Source: Xylogone sp. PMI_703 (lineage: Eukaryota; Ascomycota; Leotiomycetes). Taken from it: DNA of 64,000 nucleotides. Positions 54,919 to 64,000 of this stretch are shown one piece after another. A model generated the notes under the pieces. The model was not told the origin of the DNA. It ran no database searches and saw only the letters and a list, made by a program, of their open reading frames with translations. The stretch lies in assembly GCA_021399445.1 (NCBI GenBank), contig JAJTUQ010000006.1:62001-126000 (forward strand), written 5' to 3'. Made by a program: the position numbers and the translations under genes. Numbering within the stretch: the stretch's first letter is position 1; every line of letters begins with the position of its first letter.

Positions 54919-56070
54919 ACGATTCTCTACCATCGTTTTCTGTGGGAATCCGGTCACGTGCAAATAACACTAGTCCCGATCGGGAAGGGGGACTCTCCTC
55001 CCTTAGCCCACACCCAATTTTAATCCAGCACCACTATCACCAAGTCCTGTACTGTACGTAAGGTTAGTGGCTACTCTCGGCAGGAGTCCAGCCACATTCT
55101 TACTACCTTGAAGTATACATTTATTAAAGGGTAATCATATTTGATCGCTTTGTTGTACTTCTATCAAAATGATAATTCCCCGGACCTCATCCTATCTACT
55201 GGTTTACACCTGAGCCAAACTCACTCGTAAAAGAGCCAAACCCACTCACAACCATCGATGCCAGCCTGCCCACCACCATCAACCCACTTCACGACCATCA
55301 TATATTGATATAAGCCTAAGCTAAAAGCACTCCAGCCGGTATTGGAAGCAACCTTAACATATTAACCACCATACGCTGTAAACGTATAGTTAAAATATAC
55401 TACAATGAGTATATTGAACGTATAGATAGCTCACAATACGATCGCATCGCCCGATAACAACAGGCCATATTGTACTGTAGTTATAGGCTGCACCATGCCA
55501 ACGACCTACGGCCGTTAGCCTTAGCCGCAAAGGTAAAAGCCCTGAGCCTGTAAAGCCTGTAGAGACTGTAGGGCACTTGCAAGTTTGAGGAGGGGCTCCC
55601 AATGTAATCAATTGTAGGGACGTGTGCAATTTACAACTATGGCCACATGTCACACCACTTCATAAAGAACCGTAATGGGTATTGGTTAGTTGTTTTTGAG
55701 TTGAAGTGGGAGAGAATGTGACAAAGTTTGAAGGCCGGGTTTGGTAGACGCACAGCTGAGAGTGAATTGAGCAATTCACCCTTGTTACCCTTCTTGAAAG
55801 GCAACTATGCGGCTTCCACTGTCCAAGTTACCTACCTTCGGATCTCGATCAAGAGCCAATTCACTGTATTGCATATCCTTCTATCAGACGTTCGGGACGA
55901 TGAACTCAGGCCCTTATTTAATAATAACAAAATAATAGAAGAAAGTTAGTATCAGATTCCTTTAGTACAGCCTTTTCAACTAAATCTCATATAAGATTCA
56001 CATTATGATTGCAATTGCTGAGACAATTTTCATTGTAGATATATACCAGTATAGAATCCATCCTCATAGC
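54919..56070. other. intergenic with a copied F-box 5' fragment
   Basis: Around 55121-55205 the sequence resembles the 5' flank and first codons of the F-box pseudogene at 57258 (shared 'acatttattaaa', 'tttgatcgc', then ATG followed by an M-I-[IV]-P-R start). The similarity ends after about 85 bp. No other gene is recognised. Confidence 0.45.
55121..55205 (+). repeat. partial duplicate of the F-box pseudogene 5' end
   Basis: It aligns with 57187-57290: 'acatttattaaa', 'tttgatcgc', 'atcaa-atgataattcc' and 'cggacctca'. Only the leader and about eight codons are present, so it is a truncated copy. Confidence 0.5.
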
Positions 56071-56493
56071 TTACTGAGTCAGGTTCTTAGATGCAGTATC
56101 TGATATGCTACTAATCTTCCACACTTCATTTTCCTTATGCAGTGAGATGCAGTTGGTCGCCTCGCTCGCCAGCTTCCCATCAATGTAGATGTGGCAGCGC
56201 GTCCAAACCATCGCCAGGTTCCCCGCGATTCGGACCTCCGGATCGTACATGTATTCCTCCATATTTGTAGGCAGGGTGAGGATCTGTTTGCATACGTCTT
56301 CTATGCTCCCCCATTGCATGCCATTTTGTCGAAGCCGAGCGGTCCCCCCTTGCGAGTAGATGACCGGTTTGACTTTGTCGAAATTGTGGTGGGCCACGAA
56401 GTCCAGAAGTATTTGCACAGTTAACAACACAGCGGCGTCTTCCGATGAATAACGTGTTGGGATAGTTTCCGCGGTTAAGAAATCTGGGGACAT
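56071..56493 (-). CDS. NTF2-like (SnoaL/DUF4440-type) small protein
   Basis: 140 residues, intronless, with the cone-like NTF2 fold pattern. An N-terminal helix pair ('AAVLLTVQILLDFVAHHNFDKV') is followed by strands such as 'RLRQNGMQWGSIEDVCKQIL'. Then come 'PEVRIAGNLAMVWTRCHIYIDGK' and 'ATNCISLHKENEVWKISSISDTA', the usual end of this family. Relatives include polyketide cyclases, dehydratases, isomerases and proteins of unknown function. No catalytic residue set can be assigned. I prefer the ATG at 56493, because the frame upstream encodes a hydrophobic stretch not typical of the family. If that longer form is real, it would carry a signal-like N-terminus. Confidence 0.75.
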   Translation of the reverse strand: MSPDFLTAETIPTRYSSEDAAVLLTVQILLDFVAHHNFDKVKPVIYSQGGTARLRQNGMQWGSIEDVCKQILTLPTNMEEYMYDPEVRIAGNLAMVWTRCHIYIDGKLASEATNCISLHKENEVWKISSISDTASKNLTQ

Positions 56494-57257
56494 TGTTGGG
56501 ATCGTATAAGAGGAGATGATCCAAAATATCACAAGCGAAGGAAAACACCAAAAAGTGCAATGATCCGGTGGTTTAGCAGTCTTATCTTTTAGATAGGCGA
56601 TGATAGTTCAAACTATAAATAAGCAATGACCAGAACTAAGCTAACTAACAGATTAGGAATCTTATGTAACATCCCGGTCTCATCCTTGCCGCCCGCGTTT
56701 GCATAATTTGAATAGAGCCTCCTAAAAGAGGCAAATTGTACCGCTCTTCTTCATATCCGAACAAGTGTATGAGTCGATAGAATAAATGGCATACCTTTTG
56801 TCCAACATGCACGCGAATCAAAAAGCATAAAAGAAACATTGAATCTGTATTCTCTGTCCCTGTCGCTGTCTTACGTACATTCTTCCCGGTTGCGAAAATC
56901 CTGTACGAGATTTACTATCAACCTCGCTTCTTGCATTAATATGATGGATTTCTTTAACTACCTGATTTATTACTGATATCGCTAGGAGTATTCACAGGAT
57001 GTAGCATGCAGTTTTGATGCGAGAATTATTAGGCATCATTATGTCGTCGCTAGGTGGCTAGTACCGCGGTTAGTGACTGCCAGTTTGAACTCGTATGCTC
57101 TTTCCACGTCAGGCATAAGAGAATTCACCACGAATCGCATCTTTTCTCCATTGCACTTTTTCTTTTCCTTCATTATACTTTTCTACTATTCGAAACATAC
57201 ATTTATTAAAAAAGATAGTTCGCGTTTGATCGCCTCATTGTATCAGCTACCATCAAT
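56494..57257. other. intergenic, no gene recognised
   Basis: This is the promoter side of both the NTF2-like gene (minus) and the F-box pseudogene (plus). The open frame at 56645-56839 minus has no motif. Confidence 0.4.
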
Positions 57258-58651
57258 ATGATAGTTCCTCGGATCTCACCCGCATTTAAGATCGAGACCC
57301 CTAACATATGCTACATTTCAGCTCTGCCCGATGAAGTTTTATGACAGATATTCTCGTACAAGTTTGCTGAACCGCTTTACAAGTATTATCTCGACCGGCT
57401 CGGGAGGATTACTTACAGGAAGAATGTCTACCGCCTTTCTATAACATACGTTTGCAAGCGATGGAGAAAACTTTGTGAGGCAATGTTATTCCAAAATATA
57501 CCACTTAGTTTCCGGTCACTTGATTATTCAAAAATACTGCCATCAGCAAAACAATTCTTGGATTTTTTTGGCACCAAAGCATACCTTACGTTTTACCCAC
57601 GAAGCATTGAATTGGATATTCTTCAACCTCACCATAATATTCTCCCTACGTTAGTTCAAATCATCCAACAATGTAAAGCCCTCAGATCGGTACGGATTAA
57701 TTCTCATATTCTGAATTCCAACATACGCGGCACACGAACGATTGTAAAGAAAACCTTACCCCTGATACAAGCCATCAAGTCTCTTCCGCACCTAGACGAC
57801 CTGGTATTAGTAGACTACGGACTCACACATCTCTTGATTTGGCTACTCTTTGGGCACTTCTCTTTATTAACACTGAGTAGTTTAACATTGATCGGTTCCA
57901 ATGATGCACGTAGAATTAGCGGAGAGACATTGGATGATACGCTGAACCTGAGTGAGCTCGAAAAGATGTTCTTCCCAAGTGAACATAGCCCCGGGAATCT
58001 TATTTCGCTAGATGTAAAGATTTCAGGTATACCACTTCGCGTCACGCAGCATATCTTAAGTTGGCCAACGGCTTTGGTCAACCTCTCATTGACCTGCTCT
58101 ACGTATAGCTGCAGCACTGATTACAAGGAATATACGATGGGAGCTCTCCAGAAGCTCCTCAATGTGCACCGATCATCACTGAAGCGCATTACTATAGGGA
58201 GGATACTGCGGGACGATATACGCATGTTGGATTTTCCGACTTTCCCTATTTAGAACAGTTGAGCATATCACCACACAATATGATGCTAGTCGATCCCCCG
58301 TCTCGGGCCCTTAAGAATCTCAGTGCCCCAAAACTCCAATGCTTGAGCTTGGACTTTGGCGATGATTTCCCAAAGTTTTCGCATTCCGAGATTCAGTGGC
58401 TGGAAGAGTTCGCTTTATTATGGAAGAGATTTTATTTGCAGACCAGGATAGAAAGACTTTATATTAGGCACAGTATAGATCGTGAAGTAGAATCTGTCGA
58501 TGAGATAAAGCCGTGGGGATGGATGAGCGTGGAAGTCGCTAAAGAAAATGTCGCAAAGCATGGACTACAGTTAGAATATACCCCAGATTGGACAAAAGAG
58601 GAATGGGCGGCGAAATATTTGGATATGGCGAATTTCGAGGATGTGATATAG
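57258..58651 (+). pseudogene. F-box/LRR-like protein with one stop and one frameshift
   Basis: From ATG 57258 the frame gives an N-terminal F-box ('YISALPDEVL' then 'QIFSY', and 'YVCKRWRKLCEAM'). A leucine-rich body follows ('LPTLVQIIQQCKALRSVRI', 'LPHLDDLVLVDYGLTHLL', 'LSSLTLIGSND', 'ALVNLSLTCSTYS'). A TGA at 57342-57344 falls at a conserved Leu of the F-box. A one-base deletion in the T run at about 58232-58236 then shifts the frame. Downstream, 'FPYLEQLSISPHNMM' continues to the stop at 58651. With those two repaired, the gene would be about 464 residues. These are the only two lesions. Intact relatives recruit substrates to SCF ubiquitin ligase. Confidence 0.7.
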
Positions 58652-59539
58652 CACTTTGGAGAGGGTGAAAATAGTGAAAATAGAGAGAATAATGAGTAGC
58701 AGAGAGTTGTATTTGGGATGAAATGTTTAGGCATAGCACTATGCAGTATTTCAACCTCATGCATACTAATAAGATCACCATTTAAACCAATTGAATATGT
58801 TCTATTATACGTGCTAAGTCATATATCAGGTTGTTGTCAGGTTCATTAACGCAGTGGGGTATTTGTGTCCTTACGCTAGTATTAAGGCTAAGAAATGCCA
58901 AGCTTCAAAGAATTAGAAGCCGTTGATAATTTCCTCTTTGGTTATTTCAAAAGTTAGGCTAGAAATAGGCTAGGAACCGCGGAAAATGCCTTAAATTTCC
59001 TTATAAACCCCACCTTAAAAGCTACAAGCTACAGCCTGGAAACGCCTAGTAACTAAAACGGTGCTCTCAAAGACCATTTATCCAGGGCTGTAACTGTCTG
59101 CAGCACTGAGACGGTAAAGAAACAGTTAAAATTAACTGTATCCTTGAAACGTTTTGGAAATGCAAGGCTCCAGCGCCACGGAACCCTCTTCAGGCACCGC
59201 CAGCCATTCGACTCTGCTGCGCCGTTAATGCCAAACCTTCACAAAGTGACGGAGCAAAATGAGGCATCATAAGTGGAGGCTGTGTCCGGCGAAACAGGCT
59301 ATGCCCGGCGAAATGCGAAAGCCCCAATTATCACGTCTAAATACGGGCATTGTAGGATTATCACGCCCCGCGATGCCCAGCAATGGAGCGTTGCCTAGAT
59401 AGGATCCAAGATGAGGCTGTCGCAGCTTCTCCTCATCTTCATGGTGCTTTCTCTCCACATGTCCACATTTCAACCAACACTCTCTGAGCAATTTCATTTA
59501 TCCCAAGTATATATTAAATAACTACAAGATCAAGAAATC
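58652..59539. other. intergenic, no gene recognised
   Basis: About 0.9 kb upstream of the first HET-domain gene. No repeat or family signature is seen, and the short minus-strand frame at 59267-59497 has no motif. Confidence 0.4.
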
Positions 59540-61405
59540 ATGTCTTACTTTACCTATCATCCTATGACTCCCGACAAAAAGAGGATCCGTCTGGTGGACA
59601 TCCTCCCGGAAACTCATTTCTCCTCGCCTGAAAACCCCGAGACTCGTCCAGCGGCTGATATTCCAGTCTCTTGCATTCTCTTCCATACTTCTCTTGAAGA
59701 TGCGCCTCCATATACCGCATTGTCGTATCACTGGGGACCAATGACCCCAACTCGTCCCATTATCGTTGGCGGAGCCTCGTTTCAGGTCACTGAGAATCTC
59801 GCAATAGTACTTCGACACTTAAGGTTGCGTGACGAACGACGCATAGTATGGATTGATGCTTTGAGCATCGACCAGAACAATAATATCGAGAAGAGCGAAC
59901 AGATAGCGCAGATGCGGGAGATCTATTCGCGGGCCGCTTCCGTTATTTCTTGGCTGGGACCTTCAGGAAGCGGTAGCAATCTTGCGATGCAATGGATTCG
60001 TAAATATGGTGGTCAGTCTTTGGAACTAGGCATTGGGACAAAGCCAGAGAAGCAGTTGGTGCGAATTTTGAATGCTTTAGCTACGGGAGAAAGTGATATG
60101 GATGAAGGAGTGAGAGCGTTTGCGGAAGATTTGAAAAGCCAACTGCTTCCGGCAAATTTGAAGCGTCCCGAAGTTATTCACGCCCTCTCTGACTTGTTCG
60201 GACGACCCTACTGGAGTCGTGTTTGGGTGGTGCAGGAAATGGCCTCAGCACCTACACTAAAGTTTGTATGTGGCCATGAGATAGCCACGGAAGATGAATT
60301 TCACCACGCTCTGAGGCTAGTGAGAAACCTAGCCTATTACCACTCGCTGCACGCAACTCAAGATGATATGCCGATGATGCCAGGTGAAGAGCTCATCACC
60401 CGCAATCCCATCATTATGTTCAAATTTCGAAGAGCTGCAGAGCCTCTGCCACTAATCTACCTAATTCGAAGTCTCCGTTACTTCAAGGCCACCGATCCCA
60501 GAGATAAGATATACTCTTTGCTAGGAATCGCTCAGGACACAAAGACTCTTGGTCTCTATCCAGACTACCAAGTTGCATGCCGCGAGGTATATATAGATCT
60601 TGCTCGAACCCTCATCCAGCACGGTTATGTCGAGCTTCTTTCTCTTTGCGAATCGCAACGTAATATCGCTGGACTTCCATCATGGGTCCCAGATTGGTCC
60701 AAAGAACGACGTCGAAGCCATCTTCAGCAACGATCACTCGATAGGTCTTCTCGACCTCCAACAACCGTGCTAGAGCCTAAATTTACCGCATCTGGAGTTG
60801 ATCAGCAAATGGAATTCCCAAGCCTGCAATTTCCAGATGATGAAAATATCATATCAGTTCCGGGAACATTTGTTGGTGAGGTTAGTCATGTTGGACCTTG
60901 CTGGGATGGAGATATTGGTACCTGGCTACAAACTTTAGCCGACTTGTCTCAGATAGTATCTGGAACAACAGAGCAGTCAGAGAGGGATCGCGAAGCCGTC
61001 TGGCGTACGGCTGTAGCAGACCAGGAGTTGAGGTCTGGCAAGAAAGCTAGACTCTCCCAGGACATGGTTCGTAAAGTTGACACCTTCTTGAAAGACAAGG
61101 AGTTGAGATTAATAAATGAAAAGACTTTGGTAGATGGCGATCTGAGCAACTACTGCAGGCAGTTAGAAGCACTGGCTCGTGACCGTCGACCTATAGTGGT
61201 GTCTAATCGTTATATTGGGATCGGGCCAGACTATACTGAGAAAAGTGATCCTGCCTATGTCATTCTTGGAGGAAGTGTGCCTTACATCATGAATCGAGAT
61301 GATGGGGGTAAATTGGTGCTAATTGGAGAAGCATATATACACGGAATAATGGACGGAGAAGCAATGGAAGGCGACCCGGTTATCAGGACAGTTAATATTC
61401 ACTAA
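59540..61405 (+). CDS. HET-domain (heterokaryon incompatibility) protein
   Basis: 621 residues, intronless. The HET domain covers about residues 50-200, with the classic motifs 'YTALSYHWG', 'IVWIDALSIDQNNNIEKSEQ' and 'MREIYSRAASVISWLG'. The family's middle signatures 'YWSRVWVVQEMASAP' and 'TDPRDKIYSLLGIA' follow, with 'LPSWVPDWS' later. HET domains are TIR-related and trigger programmed cell death after nonself contact between fungal strains. The C-terminal part ('RPIVVSNRYIGIGP' to 'GEAYIHGIMDGEAMEGD') is the usual tail found in many HET proteins. The allele partner is unknown. It is convergent with a second HET gene 255 bp away. Confidence 0.93.
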   Translation: MSYFTYHPMTPDKKRIRLVDILPETHFSSPENPETRPAADIPVSCILFHTSLEDAPPYTALSYHWGPMTPTRPIIVGGASFQVTENLAIVLRHLRLRDERRIVWIDALSIDQNNNIEKSEQIAQMREIYSRAASVISWLGPSGSGSNLAMQWIRKYGGQSLELGIGTKPEKQLVRILNALATGESDMDEGVRAFAEDLKSQLLPANLKRPEVIHALSDLFGRPYWSRVWVVQEMASAPTLKFVCGHEIATEDEFHHALRLVRNLAYYHSLHATQDDMPMMPGEELITRNPIIMFKFRRAAEPLPLIYLIRSLRYFKATDPRDKIYSLLGIAQDTKTLGLYPDYQVACREVYIDLARTLIQHGYVELLSLCESQRNIAGLPSWVPDWSKERRRSHLQQRSLDRSSRPPTTVLEPKFTASGVDQQMEFPSLQFPDDENIISVPGTFVGEVSHVGPCWDGDIGTWLQTLADLSQIVSGTTEQSERDREAVWRTAVADQELRSGKKARLSQDMVRKVDTFLKDKELRLINEKTLVDGDLSNYCRQLEALARDRRPIVVSNRYIGIGPDYTEKSDPAYVILGGSVPYIMNRDDGGKLVLIGEAYIHGIMDGEAMEGDPVIRTVNIH

Positions 61406-61660
61406 GTAGTTGAATTATTGAGAATATACCCTATTAGTTCGAGCAAGTTATACTTAACCACATTACCAACGAAAATATATACTTGTTTCCCGTGGTTTCT
61501 ACCTTCATATTAGCATCGGTTGTTAGTTTAGGGTCTCCATCATAAGTCACTGTAAAGGGACTCCTTCAAATGAGATACATTATTTCTTCCTCGAATGGCC
61601 CAATTTCGACATCATTCCATATTTCACCATCCATTGTACCATGAACATAAGCATTACCAA

Positions 61661-63433
61661 TTAGCTTCCATCCCACTTTGTCTTCCACGCCCTGATTTCG
61701 GCAGTCCGTTCTGGACTCTCTCGGCGTATCACTATGGGTAACCGCGAGCCATGAACCATAGCAATACGGTCGCCTATAGAGCTCTCCTCCGGCACCATAG
61801 CGAAATATCCATTCTCAAGCTCAGAGAAGACCTTACCAATTACCCTTCCCTTGAGCAGAGAGCGAGTAAATGAACTGACCGTCGTTTTCTCGCCGTGGTC
61901 CCAGTCGACATATAATTGCTCAATATCCTCCATATCATCCGGCCGGATCCTTTGGTGTGGATCAAAGTAGTCCAACAATAATGTCCTGATATATTCATGC
62001 AAAGAAACTCTGTCTTTGATGTAGTCAGGTTTCCACCCTCTTACAGTCTGTTGCCGATTATCGTTCTCCAGATCAACCTTGGATCCCAAAGACGCTATTT
62101 GACTGAAAGCCACGCCATTTAATATCAAGACAGATCGATTTTGCGGGTGGAATGTATGATAAATAGCATTGCCAACTAAGCCTCCACCAGTACCTTCAAG
62201 ATATCGATCGACATCAATTCCATACTTCCTTCCATCCAGTCTATCTGGATCGGCACCTTGGTTAGAGTAGTTAGAGAGATCTGGGACCCAACTAGGGACT
62301 GTGTTCTTCTCATGGTCCGATGCAAGGTCAGATGTATAATATCTAGGGCCATAAAACACGGATCCTAGGTCACCTTCTTCCAGGATAAAACAGGCTGCAG
62401 CCATCTCGTAAACTTGACCTGGGCTAAATCTGTAGTCTACAGTGATTTGATCCGGGAAGGTCAGATCGCAGATGGACAAAAGGCCATAGACTTTGTCTCG
62501 AGGATCTTTACACAATCTACCTCCATAAAGACGGATAGCAACGCTTAACCGTCCATATCCTTGCTCCAGCAAGCTCTTCCAAATCTTGTAACGTCCCCAA
62601 TCCAAGATTCCTGGTAAACCCATGGACTTAGCTTCCTGAGAGTCACACAACTCTAACTCCTCCTCATTTAAAGTTTCCTTTCCGCACACAAAGACGAAGT
62701 GCTTCGCCAGGACCATCTCCTGCACCGTCCATACGCGGTTAAACCATGGTCGTGTAAAGGTTGCGAAAAGTGCATCCATGCACAATGGATTGTCCAGTAT
62801 TGGCTGGATTGCAGATTTTAATGTGTCAATTGGGATGTTTCTTTCCCTTCCTATTTTCGTTGCGTCTGCAAAACTCCTAGAAAACTCGAAGGCCATGTTG
62901 CTCGCTTCGTCTCCATCACCTAACCATACTGTAACGACAGGTGCTGTCTTATAGATCGTACCCATGTGTATGATCTGCGAGTTTTTCTCTGGAATATCGT
63001 TCTGGTTAATACACACTGCGTCCACCCACAACACCACGGAACAATCAGTAGATCTAATATGCCTCAAAGCCGATTCTAAGTTCTTTGTGACATGCATTAG
63101 CTTGTCATCGACAAGTATCTCTTCTGAAAGTACGGCATCTCCCCATGTATATGAGAGAGCGCTGTAACCACATATATCTGCCGTCCTTGGATCACCCTCT
63201 ATAGTGATAGACGCTGGCTCCCATACGTGCTCTGACTTGGATATCTCTAAGGGTCTCAGGATGCACGAAATCTGATCATCCCAATCACCCGGTTCAAGGA
63301 TAAGTACGCGAATCCATATTGAGCCGTCAGTATGGGGACAGAGGGTGTGATACTTATAAGTAGATGTCTTAGTATTTGTCGCCATTAAATCAAATCTATC
63401 TAAAGGAATGTTGGGCTCTACGATAAAGTTCAT
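61661..63433 (-). CDS. HET-domain (heterokaryon incompatibility) protein
   Basis: 590 residues, intronless. The HET domain at about residues 85-240 shows 'YSALSYTWGD', 'VLWVDAVCINQNDIPEKNSQ' and 'MGTIYKTAPVVTVWLGDGDE'. 'PWFNRVWTVQEMVLA' and 'KDPRDKVYGLLSICD' follow, with 'VPSWVPDLSNY' and a C-terminal 'YFAMVPEESSIGDRIAMVHG', the common endpoint of this family. It resembles the neighbouring HET gene only at the family level, so the pair is not a recent duplication. Translation may instead start at the Met 16 codons downstream. The function is presumed to be vegetative incompatibility or stress-induced death signalling. Confidence 0.93.
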   Translation of the reverse strand: MNFIVEPNIPLDRFDLMATNTKTSTYKYHTLCPHTDGSIWIRVLILEPGDWDDQISCILRPLEISKSEHVWEPASITIEGDPRTADICGYSALSYTWGDAVLSEEILVDDKLMHVTKNLESALRHIRSTDCSVVLWVDAVCINQNDIPEKNSQIIHMGTIYKTAPVVTVWLGDGDEASNMAFEFSRSFADATKIGRERNIPIDTLKSAIQPILDNPLCMDALFATFTRPWFNRVWTVQEMVLAKHFVFVCGKETLNEEELELCDSQEAKSMGLPGILDWGRYKIWKSLLEQGYGRLSVAIRLYGGRLCKDPRDKVYGLLSICDLTFPDQITVDYRFSPGQVYEMAAACFILEEGDLGSVFYGPRYYTSDLASDHEKNTVPSWVPDLSNYSNQGADPDRLDGRKYGIDVDRYLEGTGGGLVGNAIYHTFHPQNRSVLILNGVAFSQIASLGSKVDLENDNRQQTVRGWKPDYIKDRVSLHEYIRTLLLDYFDPHQRIRPDDMEDIEQLYVDWDHGEKTTVSSFTRSLLKGRVIGKVFSELENGYFAMVPEESSIGDRIAMVHGSRLPIVIRRESPERTAEIRAWKTKWDGS

Positions 63434-64000
63434 CGAGTTCCGCCATTACCGGAGCAAAGTCATGTTAAGCTTGCAAGAGTTTCTTTGAATGAAAGGCGGG
63501 TATATATACGCGCAGCATAATAGAGCGAATTTCTGAGCAATCTGGGGCTGTGTAGACATTCATACCTATCAAAGGAATGTGGCGTCTGGCTGTCATAAAT
63601 AGGCGTTATAATAGGGCACATCTCCCCTCGTTCCATGCCGGGTCTAGACTCTCGAGGCTCTACCCGCAGTGTCTCCTTTCTTGGCAAACACTAGCCGAGT
63701 ACGCTAACCAGCAACTTGCTATCAGAACTTCACTTCAAGCTCTCACCACTTTAATACTCGACGTTGTTGATGAAATTTGCAACACACAGCACCATTATTT
63801 TTTAGGTATCATCCTGTTATTAGGCTATGTGACCCTAGACATCCAGCCAATTCCTTTATATAGCTCTTCCCATGGCCTCAGTACTTTTCTAAGGCATTAT
63901 CTGACCAGAGCTAGTCTTCAAGCTGAAAAAACAAAAATCGGAACAATTTTTACTTAAAGAAAAATCAGCTTTGAACAATCTCGGCCGTTCCAGTAACCGC
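63434..64000. other. right-edge stretch, no gene recognised
   Basis: This is the promoter side of the HET gene. A plus-strand frame at 63577-63957 lacks a motif, and overlapping antisense frames exist. Nothing can be called. Confidence 0.4.

Noticed and set aside
63577..63957. 126-codon open frame at the right edge
   Set aside because: It has no family motif, no splice partner and overlapping antisense frames; most likely chance.
1..64000. CRISPR arrays, rRNA, tRNA genes or bacterial operon signals
   Set aside because: None were seen; the intron-rich gene structure is eukaryotic, and the only tRNA-like motif is the weak A-box in the MITE.

Overview
The window is filamentous ascomycete (Pezizomycotina) DNA. 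Most genes carry short GT-AG introns (about 44-80 bp), and the families present are typical of that group: a highly reducing polyketide synthase (HR-PKS), several cytochrome P450s, a Zn(II)2Cys6 regulator, RTA1, 2EXR, two HET-domain genes, an NB-ARC/TPR NLR and F-box genes. A Leotiomycete is possible but is only a guess. Gene density is uneven and many genes are broken, as in a fast-evolving accessory region. Exon joins below were built by hand from splice signals, reading phase and family consensus.

Layout. 0-10 kb: a CYP504-like P450, a short-chain dehydrogenase, an aminoglycoside-phosphotransferase relic, a small secreted protein, a displaced VPS11 fragment and a class A FAD monooxygenase. 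12-19 kb: a peroxiredoxin-like protein, a 2EXR gene with one stop codon, an intact nuclear copy of the complex I PSST subunit (NDUFS7/20 kDa), and a C6 zinc-finger regulator with two stop codons. 19-24 kb: an RTA1-type membrane protein, a DHCR24-like FAD oxidoreductase broken by a frameshift and by a 191-bp MITE-like insertion, and a GNAT acetyltransferase. 26-45 kb: the biosynthetic core, made of a methyltransferase, an alpha/beta hydrolase, the 13-exon HR-PKS (KS-AT-DH-cMeT-ER-KR-ACP), a decayed P450 divergent from the PKS and an intact CYP52-like P450. 41-49.5 kb: two related genes flank that P450, a stand-alone SesB-like hydrolase and a full hydrolase-NB-ARC-TPR NLR. 51-64 kb: a Gre2-like reductase, F-box genes (one broken), an NTF2-like protein, a second MITE copy and two HET-domain genes.

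How the genes may work together. The HR-PKS would build a reduced, C-methylated chain. It has no thioesterase, so the same-strand alpha/beta hydrolase 328 bp downstream is a candidate for release or tailoring, with the methyltransferase and P450(s) as further tailoring enzymes. The most interesting element is the PSST paralog 9 kb from the methyltransferase. It keeps all four N2 cluster ligands and a mitochondrial presequence but has His in place of a normally invariant quinone-pocket Trp. That is what a self-resistance copy of a complex I inhibitor's target could look like. The hydrolase/NLR pair and the HET genes form a separate allorecognition or immunity-like neighbourhood.
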